DNA from: Parapedobacter luteus
Lineage (GTDB): Bacteria; Bacteroidota; Bacteroidia; Sphingobacteriales; Sphingobacteriaceae
DNA length: 64,000 nt
Direction: 5' to 3'
Assembly: GCF_900168055.1 (NCBI RefSeq)
Contig: NZ_FUYS01000002.1
Location: 496,888-560,887, forward strand
Within the stretch, counting starts at the first letter, position 1. The number at the start of each line of letters is the position of its first letter. Shown in pieces: positions 52,395 to 61,010 of the stretch. Position numbers and translations under genes: made by a program. The notes under the pieces were generated by a model. That model was not told where the DNA came from. It was given only the letters and a program-made list of their open reading frames with translations, and made no database searches.

Positions 52395-53042
52395 ATGAAT
52401 AATATGAATGAGGTTGCACAAAAAGTTGCCGAATCATTGTTGCAAATTAAAGCAATTAAATTACAACCCAAAAAACCTTTTACATGGGCATCGGGTTGGA
52501 AGTCGCCGATTTATTGCGATAACCGGGTAGCTTTATCACACCCGCCTATCCGAACATATATTCGCCAGAAGCTTTCTGAGCTGATACAGGAGGAGTTCGG
52601 ATCGGTGGAAATGATTTCCGGTGTGGCCACGGCTGGTATTCCGCAGGGGGTGTTGGTTGCACAGGACTTGGGGTTGCCGTTTACATATGTACGCAGTGGA
52701 TCCAAAGATCACGGCCGGCAAAACCTGATTGAAGGCGAAGTCGTCGGTGGTCAGCGTGTGGTGGTTGTTGAAGATTTAATCTCAACAGGTAAGAGCAGCT
52801 TGAGAGCTGTGCAAGCACTGCGCGACGCTGAATGCAACGTTGTCGGCCTGGTATCCATCTTCACGTATGGTTTTGCGGAGGCAGATGCGAATTTCGCAGA
52901 AGCAAGGTGCAGGTACGTAAGTCTATGTAATTATGACACCCTTATTGAGGTCGCCGCTAAACACAACTATATTTTAAACAACGATATCGAAATACTCGGA
53001 CAGTGGCGGAAGAATCCGGGCGAATGGTCACCAACCGAGTAA
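52395..53042 (+). CDS. pyrE: orotate phosphoribosyltransferase
   Basis: Pyrimidine synthesis enzyme forming OMP from orotate and PRPP. The 215-residue protein has the PRPP-binding motif VVVVEDLISTGKSS, the TYVRSGSKDHGRQNLIEG loop and WASGWKSPIYCDNR for orotate. Start ATG at 52395 follows the promoter by four bases. A small SRPBCC-domain gene follows after 10 bases and is probably co-transcribed. Confidence 0.95.
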   Translation: MNNMNEVAQKVAESLLQIKAIKLQPKKPFTWASGWKSPIYCDNRVALSHPPIRTYIRQKLSELIQEEFGSVEMISGVATAGIPQGVLVAQDLGLPFTYVRSGSKDHGRQNLIEGEVVGGQRVVVVEDLISTGKSSLRAVQALRDAECNVVGLVSIFTYGFAEADANFAEARCRYVSLCNYDTLIEVAAKHNYILNNDIEILGQWRKNPGEWSPTE

Positions 53043-53052
53043 TAAGGCCTAT

Positions 53053-53466
53053 ATGACCATTATTCAGAATCAAGTCTCCATCGATAAACCGGTTGCCGAA
53101 GTGTATGCTTTTCTGGCGGATTGCAATAACCACGAGCAATTGATGCCTTCATCGGTTTACAGTTGGTCATCCACGCAGGACGAGGCGCAGTTTACTATCC
53201 AAAACATGGCTAAGTTGGCGCTCAAGGTGGATAGTCGGCAGGAAAAGAGCGAAGTGGTGCTAGTGCCGTCTGAAAAAGCCCCGTTCGATGTATCTGTGCG
53301 TTGGTCTGTCAAGCCACAGGGCGACAACTCGACCGTGGCCAAGCTGGTCATTGAAGCAGACTTACCGGTGATGATGAAGATGTTAGCTGCTTCTCCCTTA
53401 CAAAAATTGGTGGATGAACAGGTGACCAATCTCCGCAAGGCGCTGCAGAAAGCGGCAATTAAATGA
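53053..53466 (+). CDS. SRPBCC (START-like) domain protein
   Basis: A 137-residue soluble protein with the START/Bet v1-like pattern: the first strand IIQNQVSIDKPVAEVYAFLADCNNHEQLMP, then a central beta-sheet and the C-terminal helix LQKLVDEQVTNLRKALQKAA. Members bind hydrophobic ligands or act as cyclases; no function can be assigned. It is co-oriented with pyrE and ends before a strong bidirectional terminator. Confidence 0.8.
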   Translation: MTIIQNQVSIDKPVAEVYAFLADCNNHEQLMPSSVYSWSSTQDEAQFTIQNMAKLALKVDSRQEKSEVVLVPSEKAPFDVSVRWSVKPQGDNSTVAKLVIEADLPVMMKMLAASPLQKLVDEQVTNLRKALQKAAIK

Positions 53467-53488
53467 GCAATGAGATATTAGCTTATTG

Positions 53489-53530
53489 AAAAACCCCGAC
53501 TCTTTTTCGTTTTAAAGTCGGGGCTTTTTT
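53489..53530. terminator. bidirectional rho-independent terminator
   Basis: CCCCGACT (53494-53501) pairs with AGTCGGGG (53516-53523), with T-runs after the stem on both strands. It separates the pyrE unit from the converging superoxide dismutase gene. Confidence 0.88.
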
Positions 53531-53548
53531 GATCGCATTGGCAATGCA

Positions 53549-54301
53549 TTATCCGTTGAATTGCTCAGCCACAAAATCCCAATTGACTACGTTCCACCAA
53601 TTGCTGATATATTCAGGCCTCCGATTTTGATAGTGAAGATAATAGGCATGCTCCCATACATCAAGGCCAAGCAGGGGCTTCCCTTTTAGCTCCGCATCAT
53701 CCATTAATGGGTTGTCCTGGTTAGGGGTCGAGCCTATTTTTAATGAGCCGTTATCACGTACGAGCCAAGCCCAGCCCGATCCAAAACGGCCGGTTCCAGC
53801 CGTAGCAAATTGCTCTTTAAATTGGTCGAGAGATCCGAATGCTCCATTAATGGCATCCAACAGTGCGCCCGTTGGCGCATTGCCGTCTACCGGCGCACGG
53901 AGCGATTTCCAAAAAAACGTATGATTCCAGGCACCACCTCCATTATTACGGATTTTTGCGGAGAGGCCCGAGATATTGGCGAAAAGCTCCCCAGGAGTGG
54001 TATAAGTTATTTCTTCGGCTTTGATAGCCTCATTAACCGCATTGATGTAAGCCGTATGATGTTTCGTATAATGGATTTCCATTGTACGTGCATCAATGTG
54101 GGGCTCCAATGCGTTGTATTCGTAGTCCAAAGGTTCCTGTGAAAATTCCAGTGAGCCGCCCGATTCATCAGATGATTCGCCGGATGAATTGGGTGAACTG
54201 CATCCCACCAAAGTATTTAACGGGCTCACGCCCAAAGCAGTGGAAGCAACAGTCAGGCCAATGGTTGTACGTAAAAAATTCCTTCTGTTGGTAGTTGCCA
54301 T
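53549..54301 (-). CDS. exported Fe/Mn superoxide dismutase, Tat-type lipoprotein
   Basis: Iron/manganese superoxide dismutase with 250 residues from the ATG at 54301. The metal ligands are present: H77 (EIHYTKHH), H127 (WNHTFFW), D214 and H218 (DVWEHAYY). The N-terminus has a twin-arginine motif (NRRNFLRT), a hydrophobic segment and a lipobox (LVGC, C34), followed by a Ser/Glu-rich linker, so it is predicted to be exported folded and lipid-anchored. Most bacterial SODs of this family are cytosolic. FeSOD versus MnSOD is not decided. An upstream frame to 54337 is not needed. Confidence 0.92.
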   Translation of the reverse strand: MATTNRRNFLRTTIGLTVASTALGVSPLNTLVGCSSPNSSGESSDESGGSLEFSQEPLDYEYNALEPHIDARTMEIHYTKHHTAYINAVNEAIKAEEITYTTPGELFANISGLSAKIRNNGGGAWNHTFFWKSLRAPVDGNAPTGALLDAINGAFGSLDQFKEQFATAGTGRFGSGWAWLVRDNGSLKIGSTPNQDNPLMDDAELKGKPLLGLDVWEHAYYLHYQNRRPEYISNWWNVVNWDFVAEQFNG

Positions 54302-54338
54302 AACGGTTAAGAGATTTGATTTACAGCTTAAATACAAC

Positions 54339-54346
54339 CAAAGGTA
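54339..54346 (-). promoter_or_regulatory. -7 promoter element of the superoxide dismutase gene
   Basis: TACCTTTG on the minus strand, giving a leader of about 33 nt. No consensus TTG upstream, which may mean that an activator is needed. Confidence 0.5.
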
Positions 54347-54417
54347 AAAATTTGTTTTCTAAATCCCATGGATTTATTGATATGAAACGGACGAATCGAT
54401 TAATGTGATGGGAAGAC

Positions 54418-55128
54418 TCAGTCACAATCGCCATCAGGACGACATGTGAGGCCTCCCGCCAGGTCAAGTGGTTTGTTGGGGTTTTCCTTCTTCCATGTTT
54501 CGAATGCCTTTTCCAGTGTTTCCAAAAATACTTCGGAAGGCTGTGCACCGGAGACGGCATATTTACGATCGAACACAAAAAAGGGTACTCCACGGGCGCC
54601 GATATTGCGCGCCTCCTGGATATCCCTGGCCACGTCATATCCATATTGATCGCTGTTCAGCATTGCTGTGATAGCCGCCTGTTCCAGTCCTGCGGATTCC
54701 CCCAGAGCCACCAATGTCTCGCGGTCGCTGATATCTTTTCCTTCCGTAAAATGGGCGCGGAATAAGATTTCTTTCATAGCATTGCCCACACCCCGCAATT
54801 GGGCCATGTGCAGCAGCCGGTGAGCATCCCACGTATTGGCTACTACCGTCCGCTCAAAGTTCAGCTCAACGCCGGCGTGTTTCGCCATGGCCGCTACCCG
54901 AACGGTCATATCCCTCGCCTGTGCAATGGGCAATCCCTTCCGTTCGGCGAGGTAATGGTAGGTATCGGTGTAAATAGTATCTTTGGGTAGGTCGGGGTCC
55001 AACTGAAAGCTCTTCCACTCCAGTCTCACGGCTTGGCGCCCGCTAAACCGCGCAAGCGCGGTTTCAAAGTGATGTTTGCCGATATAACAAAATGGACAAG
55101 CGATGTCCGACCATACTTCGATTTTCAT
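54418..55128 (-). CDS. DsbA-family oxidoreductase (FrnE-like)
   Basis: A 236-residue cytoplasmic protein of the DsbA-like 2-hydroxychromene isomerase/FrnE group. The N-terminal EVWSDIACPFCYIGK holds the C11-x-x-C14 active site, a helical insertion follows, and the conserved GVPFFVFDRKYAVSGAQP end is present. It has no signal peptide. FrnE relatives are thiol isomerases tied to oxidative stress in some bacteria, but this one is not characterised. It starts 25 bases after the nitroreductase stop. Confidence 0.88.
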   Translation of the reverse strand: MKIEVWSDIACPFCYIGKHHFETALARFSGRQAVRLEWKSFQLDPDLPKDTIYTDTYHYLAERKGLPIAQARDMTVRVAAMAKHAGVELNFERTVVANTWDAHRLLHMAQLRGVGNAMKEILFRAHFTEGKDISDRETLVALGESAGLEQAAITAMLNSDQYGYDVARDIQEARNIGARGVPFFVFDRKYAVSGAQPSEVFLETLEKAFETWKKENPNKPLDLAGGLTCRPDGDCD

Positions 55129-55153
55129 CGTTATTATTCCTTAAATAGCGGAG

Positions 55154-55786
55154 CTATACAATTTGCAAAAATAATTCATCTTTAGGTGAGCGTACTTTCT
55201 TTTGGTTGACCAGCCAGTCGTTCTCCGAATCCCGATAACCTAAGGGCAAGATGGTTACGCTTTTGAGTCCCTGTGCGGGCAACTGCAGTAATTCGTCCAA
55301 AGCAGCGTTGTCAAAACCTTCCATTGGGGTGGCATCGACGCGGAGTTCCGCCGCGGCCGCGATCGCCAAGCCAAAGGCAATGTAGGCCTGCCGTGCCGCG
55401 TGTTCAAAGTTGGCATTGGCAGGTCTGCTAAGATACATGTTTTTTAGCCGATTCTTGTAGTCATCAAACGTATCAGCCGGAAGACCCCGTTCTGCTGCCG
55501 TATGACTGAAAACACGGTCAATCCGTTCAGCAGTGTAGTTGTCCCATGCCGCAAAAACCAGCACATGAGACCCATCCACAATTTGACGCTGCCCATAAGC
55601 GATTGGCTGGATTTTCTGGCGGAGTTCCGCATTGGTAATTACGATAATTTTAAAAGGTTGCAATCCGGATGATGTTGGAGCAAGGTATGCTGCCTGCAGT
55701 ATTTTATCCACCTTCTCCTGCGGAACGGGTTGGCCGTTCATCTTCTTCGTGGCGTAACGCCAGTTTAGCGCATCTAATAATTGCAT
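55154..55786 (-). CDS. nitroreductase-family NAD(P)H oxidoreductase
   Basis: A 210-residue FMN-dependent enzyme. MQLLDALNWRYATKKMNGQPVP and AYLAPTSSGLQPFKIIVITN form the FMN-binding part, and GFDNAALDELLQLPAQGLKSVTILPLGYRD is the C-terminal part of NfsB-like nitroreductases. It would reduce nitro compounds or quinones with NAD(P)H. The start at 55786 fits the family better than 55798. A -7 element lies 44 bases upstream; the DsbA-like gene is probably on the same mRNA. Confidence 0.88.
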   Translation of the reverse strand: MQLLDALNWRYATKKMNGQPVPQEKVDKILQAAYLAPTSSGLQPFKIIVITNAELRQKIQPIAYGQRQIVDGSHVLVFAAWDNYTAERIDRVFSHTAAERGLPADTFDDYKNRLKNMYLSRPANANFEHAARQAYIAFGLAIAAAAELRVDATPMEGFDNAALDELLQLPAQGLKSVTILPLGYRDSENDWLVNQKKVRSPKDELFLQIV

Positions 55787-55829
55787 AGTCAGTCCCAAAA
55801 ACTTGTTTTCGTTGAAATATATACGGATG

Positions 55830-55837
55830 CAAAGGTA
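55830..55837 (-). promoter_or_regulatory. -7 promoter element of the nitroreductase gene
   Basis: TACCTTTG on the minus strand, with a leader of about 40 nt before the ATG at 55786. No TTG at standard distance. Confidence 0.5.
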
Positions 55838-55907
55838 ATCAATGTTTAAACACTAATATGGGTGCCAATCGAAAATATACATTGAAATGACCGTCCACTT
55901 GGCGGCG

Positions 55908-56924
55908 CTAACGCTTGGCGAGAAACTGCTTCAACGGTTCGATGAACCGTGCGTAAGCTTCAATATGTGGCAAGTGACCGATATCAGCGATTTCCACGAG
56001 TCGCGCGTTTGGAATAGCCTCAGCAGTTTTCTTGCCCAGAAGAGGATAATTGCCCAACGTTTCCTGTACAGCTTTAGGCGCATTGGCCTTACCCAACGCT
56101 GTACGGTCGCGTTGTCCGATGATGAGCAGGGTTGGGACCTTGATGTCGCCGAATTCATAGACTACGGGCTGCGTAAAAATCATGTCGTATAACAATGCCG
56201 AATTCCAGGCAATGCGCGGATAATCGACATCGTTGGTCCAACCGGCAAGCATATGTACCCAGCGGTCATACTCCGGGCGCCATTGATTGCCGTAGTAGAA
56301 GGCAAGTTGGTAACTTTTGATTTTATCATAGGTCTGCTCAAGTTCGCTCTTATACCAGTCATCTACTGTTTGGTAGGGCACCATAGTTTTCCAGTCTTCC
56401 AATCCAATTGGGTTTTCCAGAATGAGCGATTGAGTTCGTTCAGGATACATCAACGCAAACCGGGTGGCCAGCATGCCGCCCATGGAGTGACCGAGGATAT
56501 GAGCTTTGTCGATTTGGAGGTTATCCAGCAACTTTCGTGTATTCAGCGCCAGCAACTGGAAGGAATACTGAATGCGGATTGGTTTCGAAGACTTTCCAAA
56601 TCCGATTTGGTCTGGCATCACGACCCGATAGCCTTGCTGGGCCAAGTCGGCTGCGGTCTGTTCCCAATACGCACCATTGAAGTTCTTGCCATGGAGCAGC
56701 ACCATGGTTTCGCCGTTGGGCGCTTTCGGAACTACATCCATATAAGCCATCTTCAGTGTTTCTCCCTGGATTTGCAGCGATATGTAACTCACCGGAAAAG
56801 GATATTCGATGGTTTCGAGGTTGGCACCTATGGGCGAATCATTTTGTGCGGCAGCGGGGGCCATTGCGCCCAACACCAATGCGGTTATTCCCCACACGCC
56901 ATTCATAATTTTAGTATATAGCAT
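55908..56924 (-). CDS. exported alpha/beta hydrolase
   Basis: A 338-residue alpha/beta hydrolase with a signal peptide (cleavage near AAAQ). The nucleophile elbow is LGHSMGG, the acid is in LLIIGQRDRTA and the base in DIGHLPHIE, so the triad is complete; VLLHGKNFNGAYWE is the oxyanion strand. Substrate unknown (esterase or haloperoxidase-like). It is last in the DoxX-MFS-hydrolase unit, starting 18 bases after the MFS stop. Start 56906 is an alternative. Confidence 0.86.
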   Translation of the reverse strand: MLYTKIMNGVWGITALVLGAMAPAAAQNDSPIGANLETIEYPFPVSYISLQIQGETLKMAYMDVVPKAPNGETMVLLHGKNFNGAYWEQTAADLAQQGYRVVMPDQIGFGKSSKPIRIQYSFQLLALNTRKLLDNLQIDKAHILGHSMGGMLATRFALMYPERTQSLILENPIGLEDWKTMVPYQTVDDWYKSELEQTYDKIKSYQLAFYYGNQWRPEYDRWVHMLAGWTNDVDYPRIAWNSALLYDMIFTQPVVYEFGDIKVPTLLIIGQRDRTALGKANAPKAVQETLGNYPLLGKKTAEAIPNARLVEIADIGHLPHIEAYARFIEPLKQFLAKR

Positions 56925-56942
56925 AGCCTATTGAATTCCTTG

Positions 56943-58109
56943 TCAGTTTGCGTAGCGATATAGCAATAAGTGCCCTGCCAGCATGAGCAGCGCGAAACCC
57001 ACGCCTACTAAGGTAACACCCGTCCACTGAAAATGTTCCCATGCCAGAGAAGCTACAAAAGTGCCCAAAGACCCCCCCACGAAATAGCTGGTCATGTAGA
57101 CCGTGTTTACCCGGTTGGTAGCTTCGGGATGTTTGGCAAAGATGATCGCTTGATTGGTCAGGTGGATGCCCTGCAGCGCTGCATCAATGAGTAATACACC
57201 AATTATCAGCGCTCCATAGCCCGTTGCTCCGGGGATGCCGATAAGCCACCAAGAAATCAAGGTGAGTACTGACAACCCGATGACCAGCTGATTACGGTCT
57301 ATCCGGTCGATCATCTTGCCGAGAAATGCCGGCACGAGTGCACCCGCTATGCCAAGGATGCCGAACGCACCGGCCACGTCACTGCTTGCATAGAACGGCG
57401 GTGCTTCGAGATGGAAGACCAGTGTAGTCCAAAAGGTGGTAAAAATAGCGAAACTGCAAGCCCCCCGCCAGGCGGCAAGCCGTAAGGCGGAATCAGTCCT
57501 AAAATAGTGGACGAGCGAACGCATTAGCGAGCCATAGCTACCCTTAAACGATGGCTTCACCTCTGGTAAGGTTTTCATGACCAGTACCCAATAAATAAAC
57601 ATGATGGTAGCGCCAATGAAAAACATGTACCGCCATCCAAGCTGTGCACCAATGAAGCCGCTGATAACACGTGAAGCCAAGACCCCGATAAGCAAGCCGC
57701 TCATAACCATCCCGATGGACTTGCTTTTCTCCGCCGGGCTGGACAGCGTAGCAGCTAGTGGTACAAAAAGTTGCGGGATGATGCTGGTAAGGCCGATAAA
57801 AAAACTGGCGATGACCAACCACGATAGCGTATAGCTGAATGTAGCCAGCAACAATGACAGCACGATGAATGGAAAAATGGTCAGTATAAGCCGCTTTCGA
57901 TGAAACATATCAGCGAGTGGGACCAAAAAAAACAGTCCAGCAGCGTAACCGATTTGGGTAACCATCGCCACGCTGCCAGCTTGGGCCTCCGAAACCTGGA
58001 AGTCCCGCGCAATCAGGGCAAGCAGCGGTTGGTTGTAGTAATTGTTGGCCACCACGAGACCGGCACCTACCGTCATCAGCCACAGTGTGCGTTTGCTCAA
58101 TCCGGTCAT
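56943..58109 (-). CDS. MFS transporter
   Basis: A 388-residue transporter with 12 predicted helices; the GYAAGLFFLVPLADMFHRKRLIL segment carries the MFS motif A. The subfamily looks like drug/metabolite efflux. The start was set at 58109, where ATG overlaps the DoxX TGA stop by one base (TGATG), a classic reinitiation signal; a frame to 58157 exists but would overlap DoxX by 49 bases. Substrate unknown. Confidence 0.87.
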   Translation of the reverse strand: MTGLSKRTLWLMTVGAGLVVANNYYNQPLLALIARDFQVSEAQAGSVAMVTQIGYAAGLFFLVPLADMFHRKRLILTIFPFIVLSLLLATFSYTLSWLVIASFFIGLTSIIPQLFVPLAATLSSPAEKSKSIGMVMSGLLIGVLASRVISGFIGAQLGWRYMFFIGATIMFIYWVLVMKTLPEVKPSFKGSYGSLMRSLVHYFRTDSALRLAAWRGACSFAIFTTFWTTLVFHLEAPPFYASSDVAGAFGILGIAGALVPAFLGKMIDRIDRNQLVIGLSVLTLISWWLIGIPGATGYGALIIGVLLIDAALQGIHLTNQAIIFAKHPEATNRVNTVYMTSYFVGGSLGTFVASLAWEHFQWTGVTLVGVGFALLMLAGHLLLYRYAN

Positions 58110-58507
58110 CAGCGGAACGCTCCCTTTTCTGATTTCATCGTGTTCGTCGTTTGCCAAATCAACAGCCCGGCCAAGTAGATGCTGTGTACAAGTTGTACGG
58201 ACACAGCGTTCCAGTTTTCGATGAGAGCACTCCCGAAAATCAAGGTGGTCATCACGGTGAGTCCTACCATCAGCGCTTCATTGAACCATCGGCCGGTGAA
58301 GAGCCAAATGCCTGTAATGAGTTCCACGAAAACAAGTACATAGCCGAATGCCGAAACCACTGCATATGGTAATGGGGTGCCGGCAAATTGCTCTGCCATG
58401 CCTGCGGCAAAAGTTTGCAGCTTCGGCAGGCGAACGAGCCCATGGCCAAAGAATGACATAGCGATAGGTAGTCGGATAAACAAAGCAGCGAATTTGGGAT
58501 GACTCAT
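58109..58507 (-). CDS. DoxX-family membrane protein
   Basis: A 132-residue protein with four hydrophobic helices; AALFIRLPIAMSFFGHGLVRLPKLQTFAAGMAEQF is the DoxX N-terminal signature. Members are linked to redox or quinone metabolism, but function is unclear. The start MSHPKFAALFIRL at 58507 was chosen because upstream residues are unlike the family. First gene of the unit DoxX-MFS-hydrolase; divergent from rocD. Confidence 0.87.
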   Translation of the reverse strand: MSHPKFAALFIRLPIAMSFFGHGLVRLPKLQTFAAGMAEQFAGTPLPYAVVSAFGYVLVFVELITGIWLFTGRWFNEALMVGLTVMTTLIFGSALIENWNAVSVQLVHSIYLAGLLIWQTTNTMKSEKGAFR

Positions 58508-58583
58508 GGTAGTCGTTTTTGTGAATGAACAAATATAGGGGGATTTGTTTAAGGACGGATGCAACAATTTTGGGAAAGTATAG

Positions 58584-58591
58584 TAACTTTG
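58584..58591 (+). promoter_or_regulatory. -7 promoter element of rocD
   Basis: TAACTTTG followed by GCAC and the ATG at 58596, again placing the transcription start at the initiation codon. Confidence 0.55.
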
Positions 58592-58595
58592 GCAC

Positions 58596-59840
58596 ATGTC
58601 AGTTACTACCAACACGAGCTTTCGTACGCAGCAATTTATCGAAAGGGAATTGCAATATGGCGCCCATAATTACCACCCTTTGCCTGTCGTTTTGGAAAGG
58701 GGGGAGGGCGTCTTTCTATGGGATGTCGACGGCAAACGGTATTATGATTTCCTGTCAGGGTATTCAGCGGTAAATCAAGGGCATTGCCATCCGAAGATCG
58801 TCGGCGCATTAATTGAGCAGGCACAAAAGCTAACGCTCACTTCAAGGGCTTTCCACAGTGATTTATTAGGTGAATATGCCCAGTACATTACCACGTATTT
58901 CGGGTATGATAAAGTACTGCCCATGAACAGCGGCGTCGAGGCTGTCGAAACTGCATTAAAGCTGGCTCGGCGCTGGGGGTATGACCGGAAAGGTATACCG
59001 GTCAATCAGGCTAAGATCGTCGCCGTCGAAGGGAATTTTCATGGCCGGACGCTCAATGTCGTGTCTTTCAGCACCGATCCATCCTCACGCGACGGGTTTG
59101 GTCCGTTCATGCCGGGCTACGAAATAGTCCCTTATAATGATTTGGAAGCGTTGGCTGAGGCTTTGAACGATCCCCAGGTTGCAGGGTTCCTGGTAGAGCC
59201 CATACAGGGCGAAGCCGGCGTATTTGTGCCGGACGATGGGTACCTGGCGGCCGCTTATGATTTATGTAAGCGGGCAAATGTCTTGTTCATAGGAGATGAA
59301 ATCCAAACGGGATTGGCACGGACAGGAAAGCTCTTGGCTTGTGACCACGAAAATATCCGTCCAGACATCCTCATTTTAGGTAAAGCGCTCAGTGGTGGCA
59401 CGTTGCCTATTTCCGCTGTTTTAGCTGATGACGACGTGATGCTGTGCATTAAGGCTGGTGAACATGGCTCTACCTATGGCGGTAACCCATTGGCTTGCAA
59501 AGTGGCGATAGCTGCTCTCGAAGTCATCCGGGAAGAAGGACTGGCCGAGAACGCGGCGCAATTGGGTGCTTACTTCCGACAGAGAATACAACAACTCCAG
59601 CATCCGTTCATCAAACAAGTCCGGGGTAAAGGACTTCTTAATGCCATTGTTATCGAGCACATTAACCCCGACGCGGCATGGCACCTGTGCCTCGTGTTGA
59701 AGGACCAGGGGCTACTGGCCAAGCCCACACATGGCGATAAAATTCGCTTTGCGCCGCCCTTGGTCATCAATAAAACACAATTGGACGATAGCTTGTCTAT
59801 TATTGAAAAGAGCCTCGCCAAGTTGGCTGATTTAGTATAA
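58596..59840 (+). CDS. rocD: ornithine-oxo-acid transaminase
   Basis: Class III aminotransferase of 414 residues converting ornithine and 2-oxoglutarate to glutamate semialdehyde and glutamate. The PLP lysine is in [58 protein letters not shown] and [14 protein letters not shown] are RocD-typical. Single cytosolic domain of normal length. The promoter is four bases upstream. rlmB follows after 51 bases with its own weak element. Confidence 0.94.
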   Translation: MSVTTNTSFRTQQFIERELQYGAHNYHPLPVVLERGEGVFLWDVDGKRYYDFLSGYSAVNQGHCHPKIVGALIEQAQKLTLTSRAFHSDLLGEYAQYITTYFGYDKVLPMNSGVEAVETALKLARRWGYDRKGIPVNQAKIVAVEGNFHGRTLNVVSFSTDPSSRDGFGPFMPGYEIVPYNDLEALAEALNDPQVAGFLVEPIQGEAGVFVPDDGYLAAAYDLCKRANVLFIGDEIQTGLARTGKLLACDHENIRPDILILGKALSGGTLPISAVLADDDVMLCIKAGEHGSTYGGNPLACKVAIAALEVIREEGLAENAAQLGAYFRQRIQQLQHPFIKQVRGKGLLNAIVIEHINPDAAWHLCLVLKDQGLLAKPTHGDKIRFAPPLVINKTQLDDSLSIIEKSLAKLADLV

Positions 59841-59891
59841 AATTGCATCTCGCCCCGACAATGCGTAACTTCGTGCCCAAAATCGTACGAT

Positions 59892-60671
59892 ATGCAATAT
59901 CAGCAATGGCGCGGCAGCGGGAATGAAAAGCGGGAAACGAACCAGCACATATACGGGATACGGGCGGTCATCGAAGCCATAGACAGTGGCAAGGAAATCG
60001 AATCGCTCTTCGTTCAACGCGGGTTAGGGGGGGCGCTGTTCCTCGAATTGAAGCAAGTGCTCAAGCAGCAGGGGATCAGCTACCAGCAGGTGCCTGTCGA
60101 AAAGCTCAACCGGATGACACGCAAAAACCACCAAGGTGTCATCGCGGTAATCTCGCCAATCACCTACCAACGTACGGAAGACGTCGTACCGATGATATAC
60201 GAGAAAGGTGAGGTACCCTTGCTGATTATCCTTGACGGTATTACTGATGTACGAAACCTTGGCGCCATAGCGCGCACGGCGGCATGTACGGGTGTACATG
60301 CCTTTATTGTACCCAAAAAGGGGTCGGCCGAAATAAATCCCGACGCCATTAAAACGTCCGCCGGTGCACTCTACAAAATCAACGTGTGCAGGGAAGATAG
60401 TCTCGCCAAAACCGTCCGCTTTCTGCAAGAATCAGGGATTCAGGTGGTAGCTTGTACGGAAAAGACAGACAGCGATTTATATCAATTTGATTATTCAGTG
60501 CCGACAGCCTTGGTGCTGGGCTCAGAAGAGCATGGCATTTCCGATGATCTGCTGCGCGTCGTAGACCATTTGGCGAAAATACCCATGGTTGGCACCATTG
60601 CTTCACTCAATGTATCCGTGTCAGCTGGAGTAGCTTTGTACGAAGTGATTAGGCAGCGACGGGCTACCTAA
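59892..60671 (+). CDS. rlmB: 23S rRNA 2'-O-ribose methyltransferase RlmB (SpoU family)
   Basis: A SPOUT methyltransferase of 259 residues with an N-terminal substrate-binding domain (HIYGIRAVIEAIDSGKEIESLFVQ) and the knotted SpoU domain: NLGAIARTAACTGVHAFIVP, LVLGSEEHGIS and IPMVGTIASLNVSVSAGVALYE. It would methylate G2251 of 23S rRNA; members of this family are sometimes TrmH-like, so the exact site is inferred. A TAACTTCG sequence (59866-59873), one mismatch from the -7 consensus, precedes it. The stop overlaps that of bTHX. Confidence 0.92.
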   Translation: MQYQQWRGSGNEKRETNQHIYGIRAVIEAIDSGKEIESLFVQRGLGGALFLELKQVLKQQGISYQQVPVEKLNRMTRKNHQGVIAVISPITYQRTEDVVPMIYEKGEVPLLIILDGITDVRNLGAIARTAACTGVHAFIVPKKGSAEINPDAIKTSAGALYKINVCREDSLAKTVRFLQESGIQVVACTEKTDSDLYQFDYSVPTALVLGSEEHGISDDLLRVVDHLAKIPMVGTIASLNVSVSAGVALYEVIRQRRAT

Positions 60672-60790
60672 TCTTTTTCTTCCGAAGCAGCGGCTTCAGG
60701 TGCCTTTTTCTTCTTCTTGCTTGGCCTTCTTTTGCCATACGATCCATTGACGATTTTTCCACGTTTGCTTTTCTTATCTCCTTTTCCCAT
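60668..60790 (-). CDS. 30S ribosomal protein bTHX (40 aa)
   Basis: A very short gene encoding MGKGDKKSKRGKIVNGSYGK followed by a basic stretch (RRPSKKKKK) and an acidic tail (PEAAASEEKD). The first 25 residues match bTHX, a small basic protein of the 30S head known from Thermus and widespread in Bacteroidota (MGKGDKK..RGKI..GSYG pattern). The lysine-rich part should bind 16S rRNA. It is read towards rlmB, and the two stop codons share bases at 60669-60670. About 220 AT-rich bases upstream must hold its promoter; two TATTTG sequences there do not fit the consensus exactly. Confidence 0.88.
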   Translation of the reverse strand: MGKGDKKSKRGKIVNGSYGKRRPSKKKKKAPEAAASEEKD

Positions 60791-60968
60791 ATTGAATTGA
60801 ATAATTAGTTACAACAAATACAACAAATATGAAATTGAGTTTTCGAAACCGAAGACCAAATTAATAAAATTGGGGCTGAAAGAGAAATAAAGAACGTGCT
60901 GCAATTTTGTCAGTGCGGATGATGTGGGTGGTTTGAGGGGTTAACTTACAGTTAAAATTTGTTTTATT

Positions 60969-60976
60969 TATCTTTG
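60969..60976 (+). promoter_or_regulatory. -7 promoter element before the unknown gene at 61011
   Basis: TATCTTTG, an exact TAnnTTTG match, with a leader of about 30 nt. No standard-spaced TTG. The rest of the 220-base gap (60791-61010) is AT-rich without other signals. Confidence 0.5.
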
Positions 60977-61010
60977 TATCAGCTATTTGTGGTGATTACA
61001 TGATGCGTTA

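Noticed and set aside
56253-56921. A 222-codon plus-strand frame
   Set aside because: Antisense to the exported hydrolase, which has a full catalytic triad; composition not protein-like.
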